Assembly: GCA_955652455.1 (NCBI GenBank)
Contig: CATPBU010000114.1
Location: 1-5,678, forward strand
DNA: 5,678 nt
Origin: Candidatus Dormiibacterota bacterium
Lineage (GTDB): Bacteria > Chloroflexota > Dormibacteria > UBA8260
Reading direction: 5' to 3'
Part shown: positions 1 to 5,345 of the stretch, piece by piece
How positions within the stretch are numbered: position 1 is the stretch's first letter
Layout: each line of letters begins with the position of its first letter
Translations under genes and position numbers: made by a program
Notes under the pieces: generated by a model
What the model saw: the letters and a program-made list of their open reading frames with translations, nothing else
Database searches by the model: none
What the model was told of the DNA's origin: nothing

Positions 1-1
1 G

Positions 2-1213
2 TTGGCCGACAAGTTCCTGATGTTCACGCTGCTCATCGTCGTCTTCGACCTGAGCAGCAAGGCCTCGATCCAGTCGGTGTTGATGATCGCCTACACGCTG
101 CCGTCGGTCTTTCTCAGCGCACCCGCGGGGGTCATCGCTGATCGCTACGACAAGCGCACCCTGATGATCGCCACCAACGTCATCCGCGGTGGCCTGGTAT
201 TGCTGATCCCGCTCATCGAGGTTCTGCCCGTCGTCGGTCACCAGGCCTGGCCGCTCATCATCATCACCTTCCTCTTCAGCGGCGTCGGCCAGGTGTTCGC
301 GCCGGCAGAGGCGGCGAGCATCCCATCCCTGGTGCGACGCCGCCAGATCATGGGCGCCACGTCGCTGTTCATGACGACCGTCATCCTTACCCTGGTTCTC
401 GGGGTGCCTGCGGCGACGCTGGCCATCCGGCTGGTGGGGGAGCGCGCCCCGTTCTTCATCGCGGCGGCCCTGTTCGGGCTTGCCGCCATCGCCATCTGGC
501 GTATCGGCACCTCACTGCGCGCTGTCCGTGCGGTGACGGCGCGGCCGCCGAGCCTGCGCAGCGAGCTTCGCGAGGGGATCAGGCTCATCGCACGCAACCC
601 TGCGATCCGGCTCGGGCTCTACCAGCTGGCGATCGCGCTGGTGGTCGTGTTCACCGTGTTCGCGCTCGGACCCGTGTTCATGGTGCGCGAGCTCCACCGC
701 TCAGACCAGGACACCTACCTGGTCTTGATCCCGGCGACGCTCGGGCTTGTCGCCACGGCCGCGGTACTCGCCCAGCGCTCCAGCACCGCCATCTCCAAGG
801 CCGCAACCTTGATCGGTGCTCTCTGCGTGGGCGGGGCGTCGCTGGCCGCGATCGGCGTCGCGCCTCCGCTCTTCAGGCAGATCGGCGCGCAGGGCGCCCT
901 GGTGCCGGTGGTGCTGGTGTTCAGCGGCGTGTTCGGATGCGCGCTCGGCGCCCTTCTGATCCCAGCCTTCACCGTGCTCCAGGAGCGTACCGACGAAGAG
1001 AGTCGGGGACGGATCTTCGGCAGCATCTTCGCGGTCATCAATGCCGCGGTGGCTATCCCGCTCCTGGTCGCCGGGATCATCGCCGACGCCGTCGGTGTCG
1101 CCAGCGTTGTGGCCGGACTTGGCGTCATCATCCTGCTTGGCGCCGTGGTTGCCCGGCTGGCGTTCTGGCCGAAGCTTGCGGTGCTCGACGCCGTCACCGA
1201 AACGGCGCACTGA
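2..1213 (+). CDS. MFS transporter, MFS_3-like, 5'-truncated by window edge
   Basis: This is the C-terminal 403 residues of a polytopic inner-membrane transporter of the major facilitator superfamily, probably a drug, siderophore or metabolite exporter driven by the proton gradient; the substrate cannot be told from sequence. The visible protein is a chain of long hydrophobic segments. The loop after the second segment carries motif A, GVIADRYDKR (residues 43-52). Residues 99-111, FAPAEAASIPSLV, resemble the conserved loop of the MFS_3/EntS-like branch. A charged central linker (about residues 180-200) separates the two six-helix halves. The reading frame is open at base 2 and the first visible residues already fall inside helix 1, so the true start lies upstream; the TTG at base 2 is unlikely to be the start. 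About 20-30 residues are probably missing relative to the usual 420-430. It ends in TGA with a GC-rich tail and is not obviously co-operonic with the next gene, 145 nt away. Confidence 0.9.
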   Translation: MADKFLMFTLLIVVFDLSSKASIQSVLMIAYTLPSVFLSAPAGVIADRYDKRTLMIATNVIRGGLVLLIPLIEVLPVVGHQAWPLIIITFLFSGVGQVFAPAEAASIPSLVRRRQIMGATSLFMTTVILTLVLGVPAATLAIRLVGERAPFFIAAALFGLAAIAIWRIGTSLRAVRAVTARPPSLRSELREGIRLIARNPAIRLGLYQLAIALVVVFTVFALGPVFMVRELHRSDQDTYLVLIPATLGLVATAAVLAQRSSTAISKAATLIGALCVGGASLAAIGVAPPLFRQIGAQGALVPVVLVFSGVFGCALGALLIPAFTVLQERTDEESRGRIFGSIFAVINAAVAIPLLVAGIIADAVGVASVVAGLGVIILLGAVVARLAFWPKLAVLDAVTETAH

Positions 1214-1313
1214 CCCTCGCGGTCGCGGGCTGCCGTCGCGGCCATGCAACGGCGTCGTCGCGGCTTTGTCATATTTCCCTCGGTCCCCCCACCCGGTGCA
1301 AAGCTGGCCGGCA

Positions 1314-1331
1314 CCGCTCCCCTCGGAGCGG
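1314..1331 (+). repeat. 7-bp perfect hairpin between the MFS gene and the zinc-ribbon gene
   Basis: CCGCTCC (1314-1320) and GGAGCGG (1325-1331) pair perfectly around a CCTC loop. No U-run follows, so it is not a canonical intrinsic terminator. It sits 27 nt upstream of the zinc-ribbon ATG. It could be a U-less terminator for the transporter transcript or a 5'-leader hairpin; the sequence does not decide. The rest of the 1214-1358 gap shows no convincing promoter. Confidence 0.4.
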
Positions 1332-1358
1332 GCGCTTCGGGCAATGTGGAGAGACAAC

Positions 1359-1544
1359 ATGCGGGCCATCGTCACGTGCGAGTGCTGCGGTCACCGTCAG
1401 GCCGTGGCCCGGCCCATCCGCACACCCGAGGCTTTCCATGTCGTGTGCCATGAGTGCGAGGGGGTGCTCCGGGTTGAGGTGACCGCAGACGATCTGAGCA
1501 CGGCCCAGAAGAGCGTTGGTCGTTCACGGAAGGCCAGGGTTTAG
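1359..1544 (+). CDS. Small zinc-ribbon protein, 61 aa, function unknown
   Basis: This is a short protein with two CxxC knuckles, C7-E-C-C10 and C30-H-E-C33, separated by 19 residues. That is the layout of a minimal rubredoxin-type zinc ribbon, which would bind one structural Zn(II). C9 and H31 are extra potential ligands. The C-terminus (QKSVGRSRKARV) is basic and probably disordered, which would suit nucleic-acid or ribosome contact, but that is inference. The ATG at 1359 is chosen because GGAGAG (1348-1353) lies 5 nt upstream. An in-frame ATG at 1344 would add five residues (MWRDN) but would place this Shine-Dalgarno inside the coding region. I recognise no named family. The gene sits alone between an exporter and a tRNA, so context gives no role. 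Codon use matches its neighbours, and the paired CxxC spacing argues that it is a real gene. Confidence 0.72.
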   Translation: MRAIVTCECCGHRQAVARPIRTPEAFHVVCHECEGVLRVEVTADDLSTAQKSVGRSRKARV

Positions 1545-1557
1545 AGGCGACAGCCTC
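1544..1557 (+). repeat. Short hairpin overlapping the stop codon of the zinc-ribbon gene
   Basis: GAGGC (1544-1548) and GCCTC (1553-1557) enclose a GACA loop, starting on the last base of the TAG stop. The stem is only 5 bp and is followed by G/C-rich sequence rather than U residues, so terminator function is doubtful. Confidence 0.25.
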
Positions 1558-1577
1558 CCGGGGGGATCTCGTCCGGC

Positions 1578-1586
1578 TGGTATCAT
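1578..1586 (+). promoter_or_regulatory. Possible extended -10 promoter for tRNA-Val
   Basis: TGG-TATCAT (1578-1586) fits an extended -10 element (TGn followed by TAnnnT). Transcription would begin near 1593, giving a precursor leader of about 32 nt before the mature tRNA 5' end. No recognisable -35 hexamer lies 16-18 nt upstream. The same TGG-TAT arrangement recurs before infC. Confidence 0.35.
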
Positions 1587-1624
1587 CAGCGGCTCCCGCG
1601 CGCCGGGTGCCGGTCGTGCGTCCC

Positions 1625-1701
1625 GGGCGCATAGCTCAGTTGGTACGAGCGCTGCGTTGACATCGCAGAGGTCTCTGGTTCGAATCCAGATGCGCCCACC
1701 A
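1625..1701 (+). tRNA. tRNA-Val (anticodon GAC), CCA encoded
   Basis: A complete cloverleaf folds by eye. The acceptor stem is GGGCGCA (1625-1631) with TGCGCCC (1691-1697). The D stem is GCTC (1634-1637) with GAGC (1647-1650), with the GG pair in the loop. The anticodon stem is CTGCG (1652-1656) with CGCAG (1664-1668) around loop TTGACAT, giving anticodon GAC at 1659-1661. The variable loop is AGGTC. The T stem is TCTGG (1674-1678) with CCAGA (1686-1690) around TTCGAAT. The discriminator is A1698 and the 3' CCA (1699-1701) is genomically encoded. All stems pair perfectly. GAC reads GUC and GUU valine codons; GTC is frequent in the genes of this window. Confidence 0.97.
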
Positions 1702-1724
1702 CCTCTTTCTACGAGGTTTGCTCT
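1701..1724 (+). terminator. Weak candidate terminator after tRNA-Val
   Basis: ACCTC (1701-1705) pairs with GAGGT (1713-1717) around a 7-nt loop, followed by the pyrimidine-rich TTTGCTCT. The 5-bp stem uses the last A of CCA and is weak, so this is only a possible 3' end for the tRNA transcript. Confidence 0.3.
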
Positions 1725-1734
1725 GCCCACAACG

Positions 1735-1771
1735 GCTGGACGGCTGCTGTATCGTCGCTGGAGCGTCCAGC
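1735..1771 (+). repeat. 8-bp inverted repeat in the leader of the DUF4242 gene
   Basis: GCTGGACG (1735-1742) and CGTCCAGC (1764-1771) are perfect inverted copies with a 21-nt loop, ending 10 nt before the GGAGG of the next gene. A TANNNT hexamer (TATCGT, 1750-1755) lies in the loop. It could be an operator around a -10 box or an mRNA hairpin near the ribosome-binding site. No -35 partner is visible. Confidence 0.35.
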
Positions 1772-1792
1772 GATCTGAAACGGAGGAACAGA

Positions 1793-2038
1793 ATGCCACA
1801 GTTCATGGACTACCACGACAGTCTCAAGCTGCCGCCCGACGCGCTCGCCAGTATCAAGGCTGACACCAAGGCCGGCAAGGTCGATGCGTATGGCGTTCGT
1901 CAAGTCGAGCTCTATCACAACGACGAGGGCAAGGTGTACTGCCTCCTCGACGGCCCGGACGAGAAGGCGGTTCGTGACCACCACGCCGCGCTCGGCGTTT
2001 CCTGCGGCCAGGTGCATCGGGTGGACTCTTTGCTCTGA
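1793..2038 (+). CDS. DUF4242 / SCO4226-like nickel-binding family protein
   Basis: This 81-aa soluble protein has the hallmarks of the small ferredoxin-like DUF4242 family, named after Streptomyces SCO4226, a Ni(II)-binding protein. They are a start of the form MPxFMDxH (here MPQFMDYHDSLK), a central GKVYCLLDGPDEKAV stretch in which a strand leads into a helix, and a tail with conserved small and metal-capable residues. Potential ligands are H8, H42, C50, H63, H64, C71 and H75. Full length matches the family's usual 75-90 residues. The start is fixed by a strong Shine-Dalgarno, CGGAGGA (1781-1787), 5 nt before the ATG at 1793. The cellular role of the family is poorly known; metal binding in this copy is inferred from family membership and the His/Cys content. 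It appears monocistronic, lying between a tRNA and a long non-coding gap. Confidence 0.85.
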   Translation: MPQFMDYHDSLKLPPDALASIKADTKAGKVDAYGVRQVELYHNDEGKVYCLLDGPDEKAVRDHHAALGVSCGQVHRVDSLL

Positions 2039-2043
2039 CATAT

Positions 2044-2081
2044 GGTCCGAGGATGTGGCGGTGCGCCACGGCCGGCGGACC
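2044..2081 (+). repeat. Two-tier hairpin just after the DUF4242 stop codon
   Basis: The outer stem GGTCCG (2044-2049) pairs with CGGACC (2076-2081). The inner stem GTGGCG (2055-2060) pairs with CGCCAC (2064-2069) around a GTG loop. The two are separated by an AGGAT/GGCCGG internal loop. It begins 5 nt after the stop codon. No U-run follows, so it is either a U-less terminator or part of a structured RNA together with the adjacent hairpin. Confidence 0.5.
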
Positions 2082-2120
2082 GTGCACGCGGGGTGCAATG
2101 ACAAGGGCAGCCGCGTGCAC
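2082..2120 (+). repeat. Perfect 10-bp inverted repeat abutting the previous hairpin
   Basis: GTGCACGCGG (2082-2091) and CCGCGTGCAC (2111-2120) are exact reverse complements with a 19-nt loop. The arm starts on the base immediately after the preceding hairpin, so the two would stack coaxially. A further short stem, TCCGC (2125-2129) with GCGGA (2142-2146), follows. Together they make about 100 nt of strongly paired, non-coding sequence. Confidence 0.55.
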
Positions 2121-2224
2121 TCGCTCCGCCGGGTATCGCCAGCGGACGGGCGCCGATCGGAAGCCATCACGTCACCTACACAGAGTTGTCCCGACATACC
2201 TTAAGAAGTTCTCATCGGCGGATT

Positions 2225-2298
2225 CTGCGCACACCTTGCGCACAGGTCGTCGATCTCCGCTCAAACCCGCGTATCACCACTTGTCCACACTTTGCACA
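2225..2298 (+). promoter_or_regulatory. Cluster of DnaA-box-like motifs
   Basis: TTGTCCACA (2281-2289) is an exact copy of the DnaA box preferred in high-GC actinobacteria. CTTTGCACA (2290-2298) directly abuts it and differs from TTWTNCACA only at the first base. Two copies of TGCGCACA (2226-2233 and 2237-2244), 11 bp apart, are weaker relatives. All lie in the same orientation. An AT-richer segment sits just upstream. This could be a DnaA-binding regulatory or titration site; neither dnaA nor dnaN is nearby, so it is not called an origin. Confidence 0.35.
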
Positions 2299-2339
2299 GC
2301 CCGATGAGCTCTCGGGTGCGGGTTGTGCTGTGGGTTCCG

Positions 2340-2349
2340 GTGCATGCAC
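2340..2349. promoter_or_regulatory. 10-bp palindrome, possible operator
   Basis: GTGCATGCAC is a perfect palindrome ending 14 bp before the -35 hexamer of the zinc-finger gene promoter, a position that suits a dimeric regulator. A palindrome of this length is expected a few times by chance in a window this size, so only the location makes it notable. Confidence 0.25.
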
Positions 2350-2363
2350 ATCGCGTCGGACCA

Positions 2364-2394
2364 TTGACAATGCGTGTGAGCCGCGCCGTACACT
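2364..2394 (+). promoter_or_regulatory. Vegetative (sigma-70-type) promoter for the zinc-finger gene
   Basis: A perfect -35 hexamer TTGACA (2364-2369) is followed by a 19-nt spacer and TACACT (2389-2394), which fits TAnnnT. The start point would be near 2401, leaving a leader of about 19 nt that contains the GAGGGG ribosome-binding site. The spacer is slightly longer than the 17-18 nt optimum. This is the best-formed promoter in the window. Confidence 0.65.
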
Positions 2395-2419
2395 GCCGCC
2401 CGTGGTAGGCGAGGGGAAC

Positions 2420-2713
2420 ATGGATCCGGACGACCCCCAGCGTCCGCAGCGTCGCGTCTGCGCGCGACGTGGATGCGCGATGCCGGTGAACAAGGCAACA
2501 GCCAAGTACTGCAGCGTGCGCTGCTGCTCACTCGACCCTGAGCGTCACGCACGCCTGCGCACGTCAGCGCAACGGTCGACACGTCGCGTGCTTCCGATGA
2601 CACGGCAGCTCAGCCTCGGCCTCATGGCAGGCAACAACCCGGAGGCCGCCCTGGCTCTATTTTCCGAGGGGCGCGAGGACGTTCCCCGGGGCATGTCCCG
2701 GCTCTGCAGCTGA
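2420..2713 (+). CDS. Small CCCC zinc-finger protein, 97 aa, function unknown
   Basis: Near the N-terminus the protein has C14-x4-C19-x11-C31-x3-C35, with a KYCS stretch before the second pair. This resembles treble-clef-like fingers of the form C-C...YCS..C found in small actinobacterial proteins and DNA-binding domains. C36 is an additional cysteine. The segment after the finger (residues 37-63) is rich in Arg and Ser, suggesting nucleic-acid binding. The C-terminal third (LMAGNNPEAALALFSEGRED) looks like a short amphipathic helix. No named family is recognised. The ATG at 2420 is chosen because it follows GAGGGG (2411-2416) and the promoter at 2364-2394 starts transcription about 19 nt upstream; the same frame is open further upstream but contains the promoter there. 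The stop codon is 57 nt before thrS and in the same frame. Confidence 0.65.
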   Translation: MDPDDPQRPQRRVCARRGCAMPVNKATAKYCSVRCCSLDPERHARLRTSAQRSTRRVLPMTRQLSLGLMAGNNPEAALALFSEGREDVPRGMSRLCS

Positions 2714-2734
2714 TCGGGCTTCACCACATCAGCG

Positions 2735-2762
2735 TCGACCCACCCGGCAGCATCTCTACAAT
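2735..2762 (+). promoter_or_regulatory. Promoter of thrS giving a probable leaderless mRNA
   Basis: TACAAT (2757-2762) is a near-perfect -10 box, and TCGACC (2735-2740) is a 4/6 match to a -35 box with a 16-nt spacer. The -10 ends 8 nt before the thrS ATG, so transcription should begin at or within a base or two of that ATG. No Shine-Dalgarno lies before the ATG, in agreement with leaderless translation. Confidence 0.55.
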
Positions 2763-2770
2763 TCGCCGGC

Positions 2771-4591
2771 ATGCCCGACGACATCGTCGACGACTCCGCC
2801 GAGGCAGGTCCGCCACTCGACGTACCGGTTGAGCTGACCCTCGACATCCTGCGCCACAGCGCCGCGCACCTCATGGCGGCCGCGGTGGTCGAGCTGTTTC
2901 CGGCCGCTGAGTACGATGTCGGCCCCGCCACCGACGAGGGGTTCTTCTACAACTTCCGCCTGCCAGACGGAGCCCACTTCGTCGAGGAGGACCTCGCCCG
3001 GATCGAGGCCAGGATGAAGGAGCTGTCCAAGCGCCGGCTCCCCTTCGACCGCGAGGTGATGTCGCGCGAGGAGGCGCGTCAGCTCTTCAGCGACCTGCAC
3101 CAGACGTTCAAGGTCGACATCATCGACCGCATGAGCGGCGAGGTGGGGGACGTCGGTGTGTATCGAACCGGCGAGTTCGTCGACCTCTGCCGGGGCCCCC
3201 ACGTACCCCACGCCGGCCACCTGCGTGCGGTCAAGCTGCTGCGCGTCGCAGGCGTCTACTGGCGCGGCGACGAGCGCAATGAGCAGCTGCAACGTGTGTA
3301 CGGAACCGCCTTCTTCGAGCGCGAGCAACTCGATGCCTTCATCGCCCAGCGCGAGGAGGCCAGGCGTCGCGATCACCGACGGCTTGGAGCTGAGCTCGAC
3401 CTCTTCTCATTCCCCGAGGAGATCGGCTCCGGCCTCCCGGTCTTCCATCCCAAGGGCGGCCTGGTGCGCAAGCTGATGGAGGACTACTCGCGACAGCGCC
3501 ACCAAGAGGCAGGGTACGAGTTCGTCAACTCGCCCCACATCACCAAAGAGGACCTGTTCCAGACCTCAGGGCATCTGCAGTGGTTTGCCGACAGCATGTT
3601 CCCCCCAATGGAGCTTGACGGTGGCACCAAGTACTACCTCAAGCCGATGAACTGCCCCTTCCACATCCTCATCTTCCGCAGCCGCCAGCGCAGCTATCGG
3701 GAGCTACCGCTGCGCCTTTTCGAGTTCGGCACCGTGTACCGGTACGAGAAATCCGGCGTGATCCACGGGCTCACCCGCGTGCGCGGCCTGACCATGGACG
3801 ACGCCCACATCTTCTGCACCAAGGCGCGGCTCGCCGAAGAACTGCGTTCCCTCCTCACGTTCGTGCTCGACCTGCTGCGCGAGTACGGGCTCTCCGACTT
3901 TTACCTGGAGCTGTCCACCAAGCCACCCGATAAGGCGGTGGGCACCGACGAGGAATGGGCAGAGGCGACCGAGACTCTGCGCTCGGCCGCGATGGCGATG
4001 GACCTCGACCTGGTGATGGACGAGGGCGGGGGTGCGTTCTACGGCCCGAAGATCTCTGTCCAGGCGCGCGACGCGATAGGCCGGACCTGGCAGCTGTCCA
4101 CCGTTCAGCTCGATTTCCAATTTCCTGAGCGCTTCGACCTCACCTATGTCGAGCCGGACGGCACCCAGGTGCGCCCGATCATGATCCACCGGGCCTTGTT
4201 CGGCTCCGTCGAACGATTCTTCGGGATATTGCTCGAGCATTACGCGGGTCACTTCCCACTCTGGCTCGCGCCCGTGCAGGTGGAGATTGTCCCCGTGCAG
4301 GACGACTCCCCGGAGGTGATCGGCTACGTGTCAGCTCTGGCGGAGCGGCTGCGAGGTGCCGGCCTGCGCGCCGAGGTCGACGACAAGCCCGGCATGCGCA
4401 TGCAAGCCCGCATCCGCGATGCAGTCAGGCAGAAAGTGCCGTACGTGGTGGTGGTCGGCCGCAATGACATCGAACGCGACGACGACGTGGTCACGGTACG
4501 CTCGACGCGCCGCGATGCCCAGGAAAGCCTGACCGTCTCCGACCTCGTGCAACGCCTGGTGCACGAGGTGGCCGAGCGCAGTCCCAGCTGA
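2771..4591 (+). CDS. thrS: Threonyl-tRNA synthetase lacking the TGS domain
   Basis: This cytosolic class II aminoacyl-tRNA synthetase attaches threonine to tRNA-Thr using ATP and hydrolyses mischarged Ser-tRNA. Domain order in the 606 residues: a short acidic N-terminus (1-24); an editing domain with H29-S-A-A-H33 and C140-R-G-P-H144, the HxxxH and CxxxH metal-like motifs needed for editing; a catalytic core from about 190 to 490; and an anticodon-binding domain from about 495 to the end. The core carries the zinc ligands C295 (KPMNCPFH), H346 (DDAHIFC) and H473 (MIHRALFG), motif 2 around [16 protein letters not shown], and motif 3 at [10 protein letters not shown]. The N-terminus is about 40 residues shorter than in E. 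coli: the TGS domain is absent and the protein begins just before [11 protein letters not shown]. The ATG at 2771 is the only good start; upstream codons back to the TGA at 2711 contain no ATG or GTG. It is followed closely by tlyA and then infC, a translation neighbourhood. Confidence 0.97.
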   Translation: MPDDIVDDSAEAGPPLDVPVELTLDILRHSAAHLMAAAVVELFPAAEYDVGPATDEGFFYNFRLPDGAHFVEEDLARIEARMKELSKRRLPFDREVMSREEARQLFSDLHQTFKVDIIDRMSGEVGDVGVYRTGEFVDLCRGPHVPHAGHLRAVKLLRVAGVYWRGDERNEQLQRVYGTAFFEREQLDAFIAQREEARRRDHRRLGAELDLFSFPEEIGSGLPVFHPKGGLVRKLMEDYSRQRHQEAGYEFVNSPHITKEDLFQTSGHLQWFADSMFPPMELDGGTKYYLKPMNCPFHILIFRSRQRSYRELPLRLFEFGTVYRYEKSGVIHGLTRVRGLTMDDAHIFCTKARLAEELRSLLTFVLDLLREYGLSDFYLELSTKPPDKAVGTDEEWAEATETLRSAAMAMDLDLVMDEGGGAFYGPKISVQARDAIGRTWQLSTVQLDFQFPERFDLTYVEPDGTQVRPIMIHRALFGSVERFFGILLEHYAGHFPLWLAPVQVEIVPVQDDSPEVIGYVSALAERLRGAGLRAEVDDKPGMRMQARIRDAVRQKVPYVVVVGRNDIERDDDVVTVRSTRRDAQESLTVSDLVQRLVHEVAERSPS

Positions 4592-4599
4592 CCGGCACG

Positions 4600-5316
4600 A
4601 TGGCGCGCGCCGGACGCCTCCTGCTCGATGTGGTGCGCGAGGCCTTCCCAGGGGATGACGCGGCTGCGCTCATCGCCGCCGGCGCCGTGCTCGTCGACGG
4701 TGTCCCGGTGACCAGCGTCCGTTCGCGCGTGCGCGCCGGAGCGCACGTCAGCGCGCGCCCGGCGACGGTCCTGCGCGGTGCGGCCAAACTGCGCGCCGCG
4801 CTGAAGGCATTCGACGTAGCCGTGTCGGGTAGGGTTGCGCTCGACGTCGGCGCCGCAGCCGGCGGCTTCACCACGGTGCTGCTCGACGCCGGCGCGCGGC
4901 GGGTCTATGCGGTCGATGCCGGCCACGGTCAGCTGCTCGGCTCGCTGCGCCAGGACGAACGGGTCATCAATCTCGAGGCAGTCAACGTGGCCGAGCTCGA
5001 CACCGCGCTGGTCCCTGACACGGTCGAGGTGATCAGCATCGATGTCTCGTACCTCAGCCTCAGTTCCGCCGTCGCCCAGCTCGGTCGTCTGCGCATCGCG
5101 CCTGGGGCAATCCTCCTCGGGCTGGTCAAGCCGATGTTCGAGCTGCGCGCGGCGACCGCGCCCTCCGACCGCGCCAGCCTGGACGCCGCGCTCGCCGCCG
5201 CCTCGGCCGGCGTCACTGCCGCGGGTTGGAATGTGAGAGGGTGGGTCGACTCGCCGGTCACCGGTAGCCGCGGGGCACGCGAGTTGCTGCTTCACGCCGT
5301 GCGCCCGGTGCGGTAG
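4600..5316 (+). CDS. tlyA: TlyA-family rRNA 2'-O-methyltransferase (S4 + FtsJ-like domains)
   Basis: This 238-aa protein is a ribose methyltransferase of the TlyA (hemolysin-like) family. In Mycobacterium it 2'-O-methylates 16S rRNA C1409 and 23S rRNA C1920 using S-adenosylmethionine, and its loss gives capreomycin resistance. Residues 1-55 form an S4 RNA-binding domain ([14 protein letters not shown]). A short linker leads to [12 protein letters not shown], equivalent to the GAHKL segment of TlyA. The Rossmann fold begins with the SAM-binding loop [10 protein letters not shown] (82-91). The K-D-K-E tetrad is intact: K63, D148 (in SIDVSYLSL), K177 (in GLVKPMFE) and E228 (in ARELLL). The length is slightly shorter than the usual 245-275. 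The ATG lies 8 nt after the thrS stop with no strong Shine-Dalgarno, so translation is probably coupled to thrS. Whether this copy modifies both rRNA sites cannot be read from sequence. Confidence 0.92.
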   Translation: MARAGRLLLDVVREAFPGDDAAALIAAGAVLVDGVPVTSVRSRVRAGAHVSARPATVLRGAAKLRAALKAFDVAVSGRVALDVGAAAGGFTTVLLDAGARRVYAVDAGHGQLLGSLRQDERVINLEAVNVAELDTALVPDTVEVISIDVSYLSLSSAVAQLGRLRIAPGAILLGLVKPMFELRAATAPSDRASLDAALAAASAGVTAAGWNVRGWVDSPVTGSRGARELLLHAVRPVR

Positions 5317-5330
5317 CGGCCGCTGCCTGG

Positions 5331-5339
5331 TGGTATGCT
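5331..5339 (+). promoter_or_regulatory. Possible extended -10 promoter for infC
   Basis: TGG-TATGCT (5331-5339) matches an extended -10 (TGn then TAnnnT) 14 nt after the tlyA stop. No -35 hexamer is evident at the expected spacing. Transcription from here would start near 5346 and give a leader of about 138 nt before infC. Confidence 0.4.
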
Positions 5340-5345
5340 CACGCG

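Larger units (their letters stand above)
2039..2419. other. 381-nt non-coding region between DUF4242 and zinc-finger genes
   Basis: No gene-like ORF is supported on either strand. The left third (2044-2146) is GC-rich and hairpin-forming. The middle (about 2160-2300) is more AT-rich, including ACCTTAAGAAGTTCTCATC (2198-2216), and contains CACA-ending motifs like DnaA boxes. The right part (2300-2419) has a small CCCGA/TCGGG hairpin (2300-2316), the GTGCATGCAC palindrome (2340-2349) and a clear promoter for the next gene. It is unusually long and motif-rich compared with the other gaps here. Confidence 0.6.

Noticed and set aside
2..4. TTG at base 2 as the true start of the MFS gene
   Set aside because: The window begins inside the first membrane helix, so the frame simply runs in from upstream.
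1344..1358. ATG 1344 as the start of the zinc-ribbon gene
   Set aside because: In frame but without an upstream ribosome-binding site; the GGAGAG at 1348-1353 clearly serves ATG 1359.
701..1375. Long minus-strand open frames (209 and 224 codons) opposite the MFS gene
   Set aside because: Two overlapping antisense frames with biased, non-protein-like composition; the + strand gene with MFS motifs explains the region.
937..1482. Second + strand frame of 181 codons overlapping the MFS 3' end and the zinc-ribbon gene
   Set aside because: Composition is Arg/Gly/Ala-rich without domains, and it overlaps two better-supported genes in other frames.
2187..2196. TGTC-CC-GACA inverted repeat
   Set aside because: Only 4-bp arms, expected by chance several times in this window, and not placed at a promoter.
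2197..2300. Chromosomal replication origin (oriC)
   Set aside because: There is only one exact DnaA box plus degenerate copies, no dnaA, dnaN, rpmH or gyrB nearby, and only a modest AT-rich segment.
2711..2773. Possible TGA read-through fusing the zinc-finger protein to ThrRS
   Set aside because: The two genes share a frame, with no stop between TGA 2711 and ATG 2771. However, the 19 intervening codons contain the thrS promoter and encode nothing domain-like, and no selenocysteine or recoding element is evident. A shared frame has a one-in-three chance.
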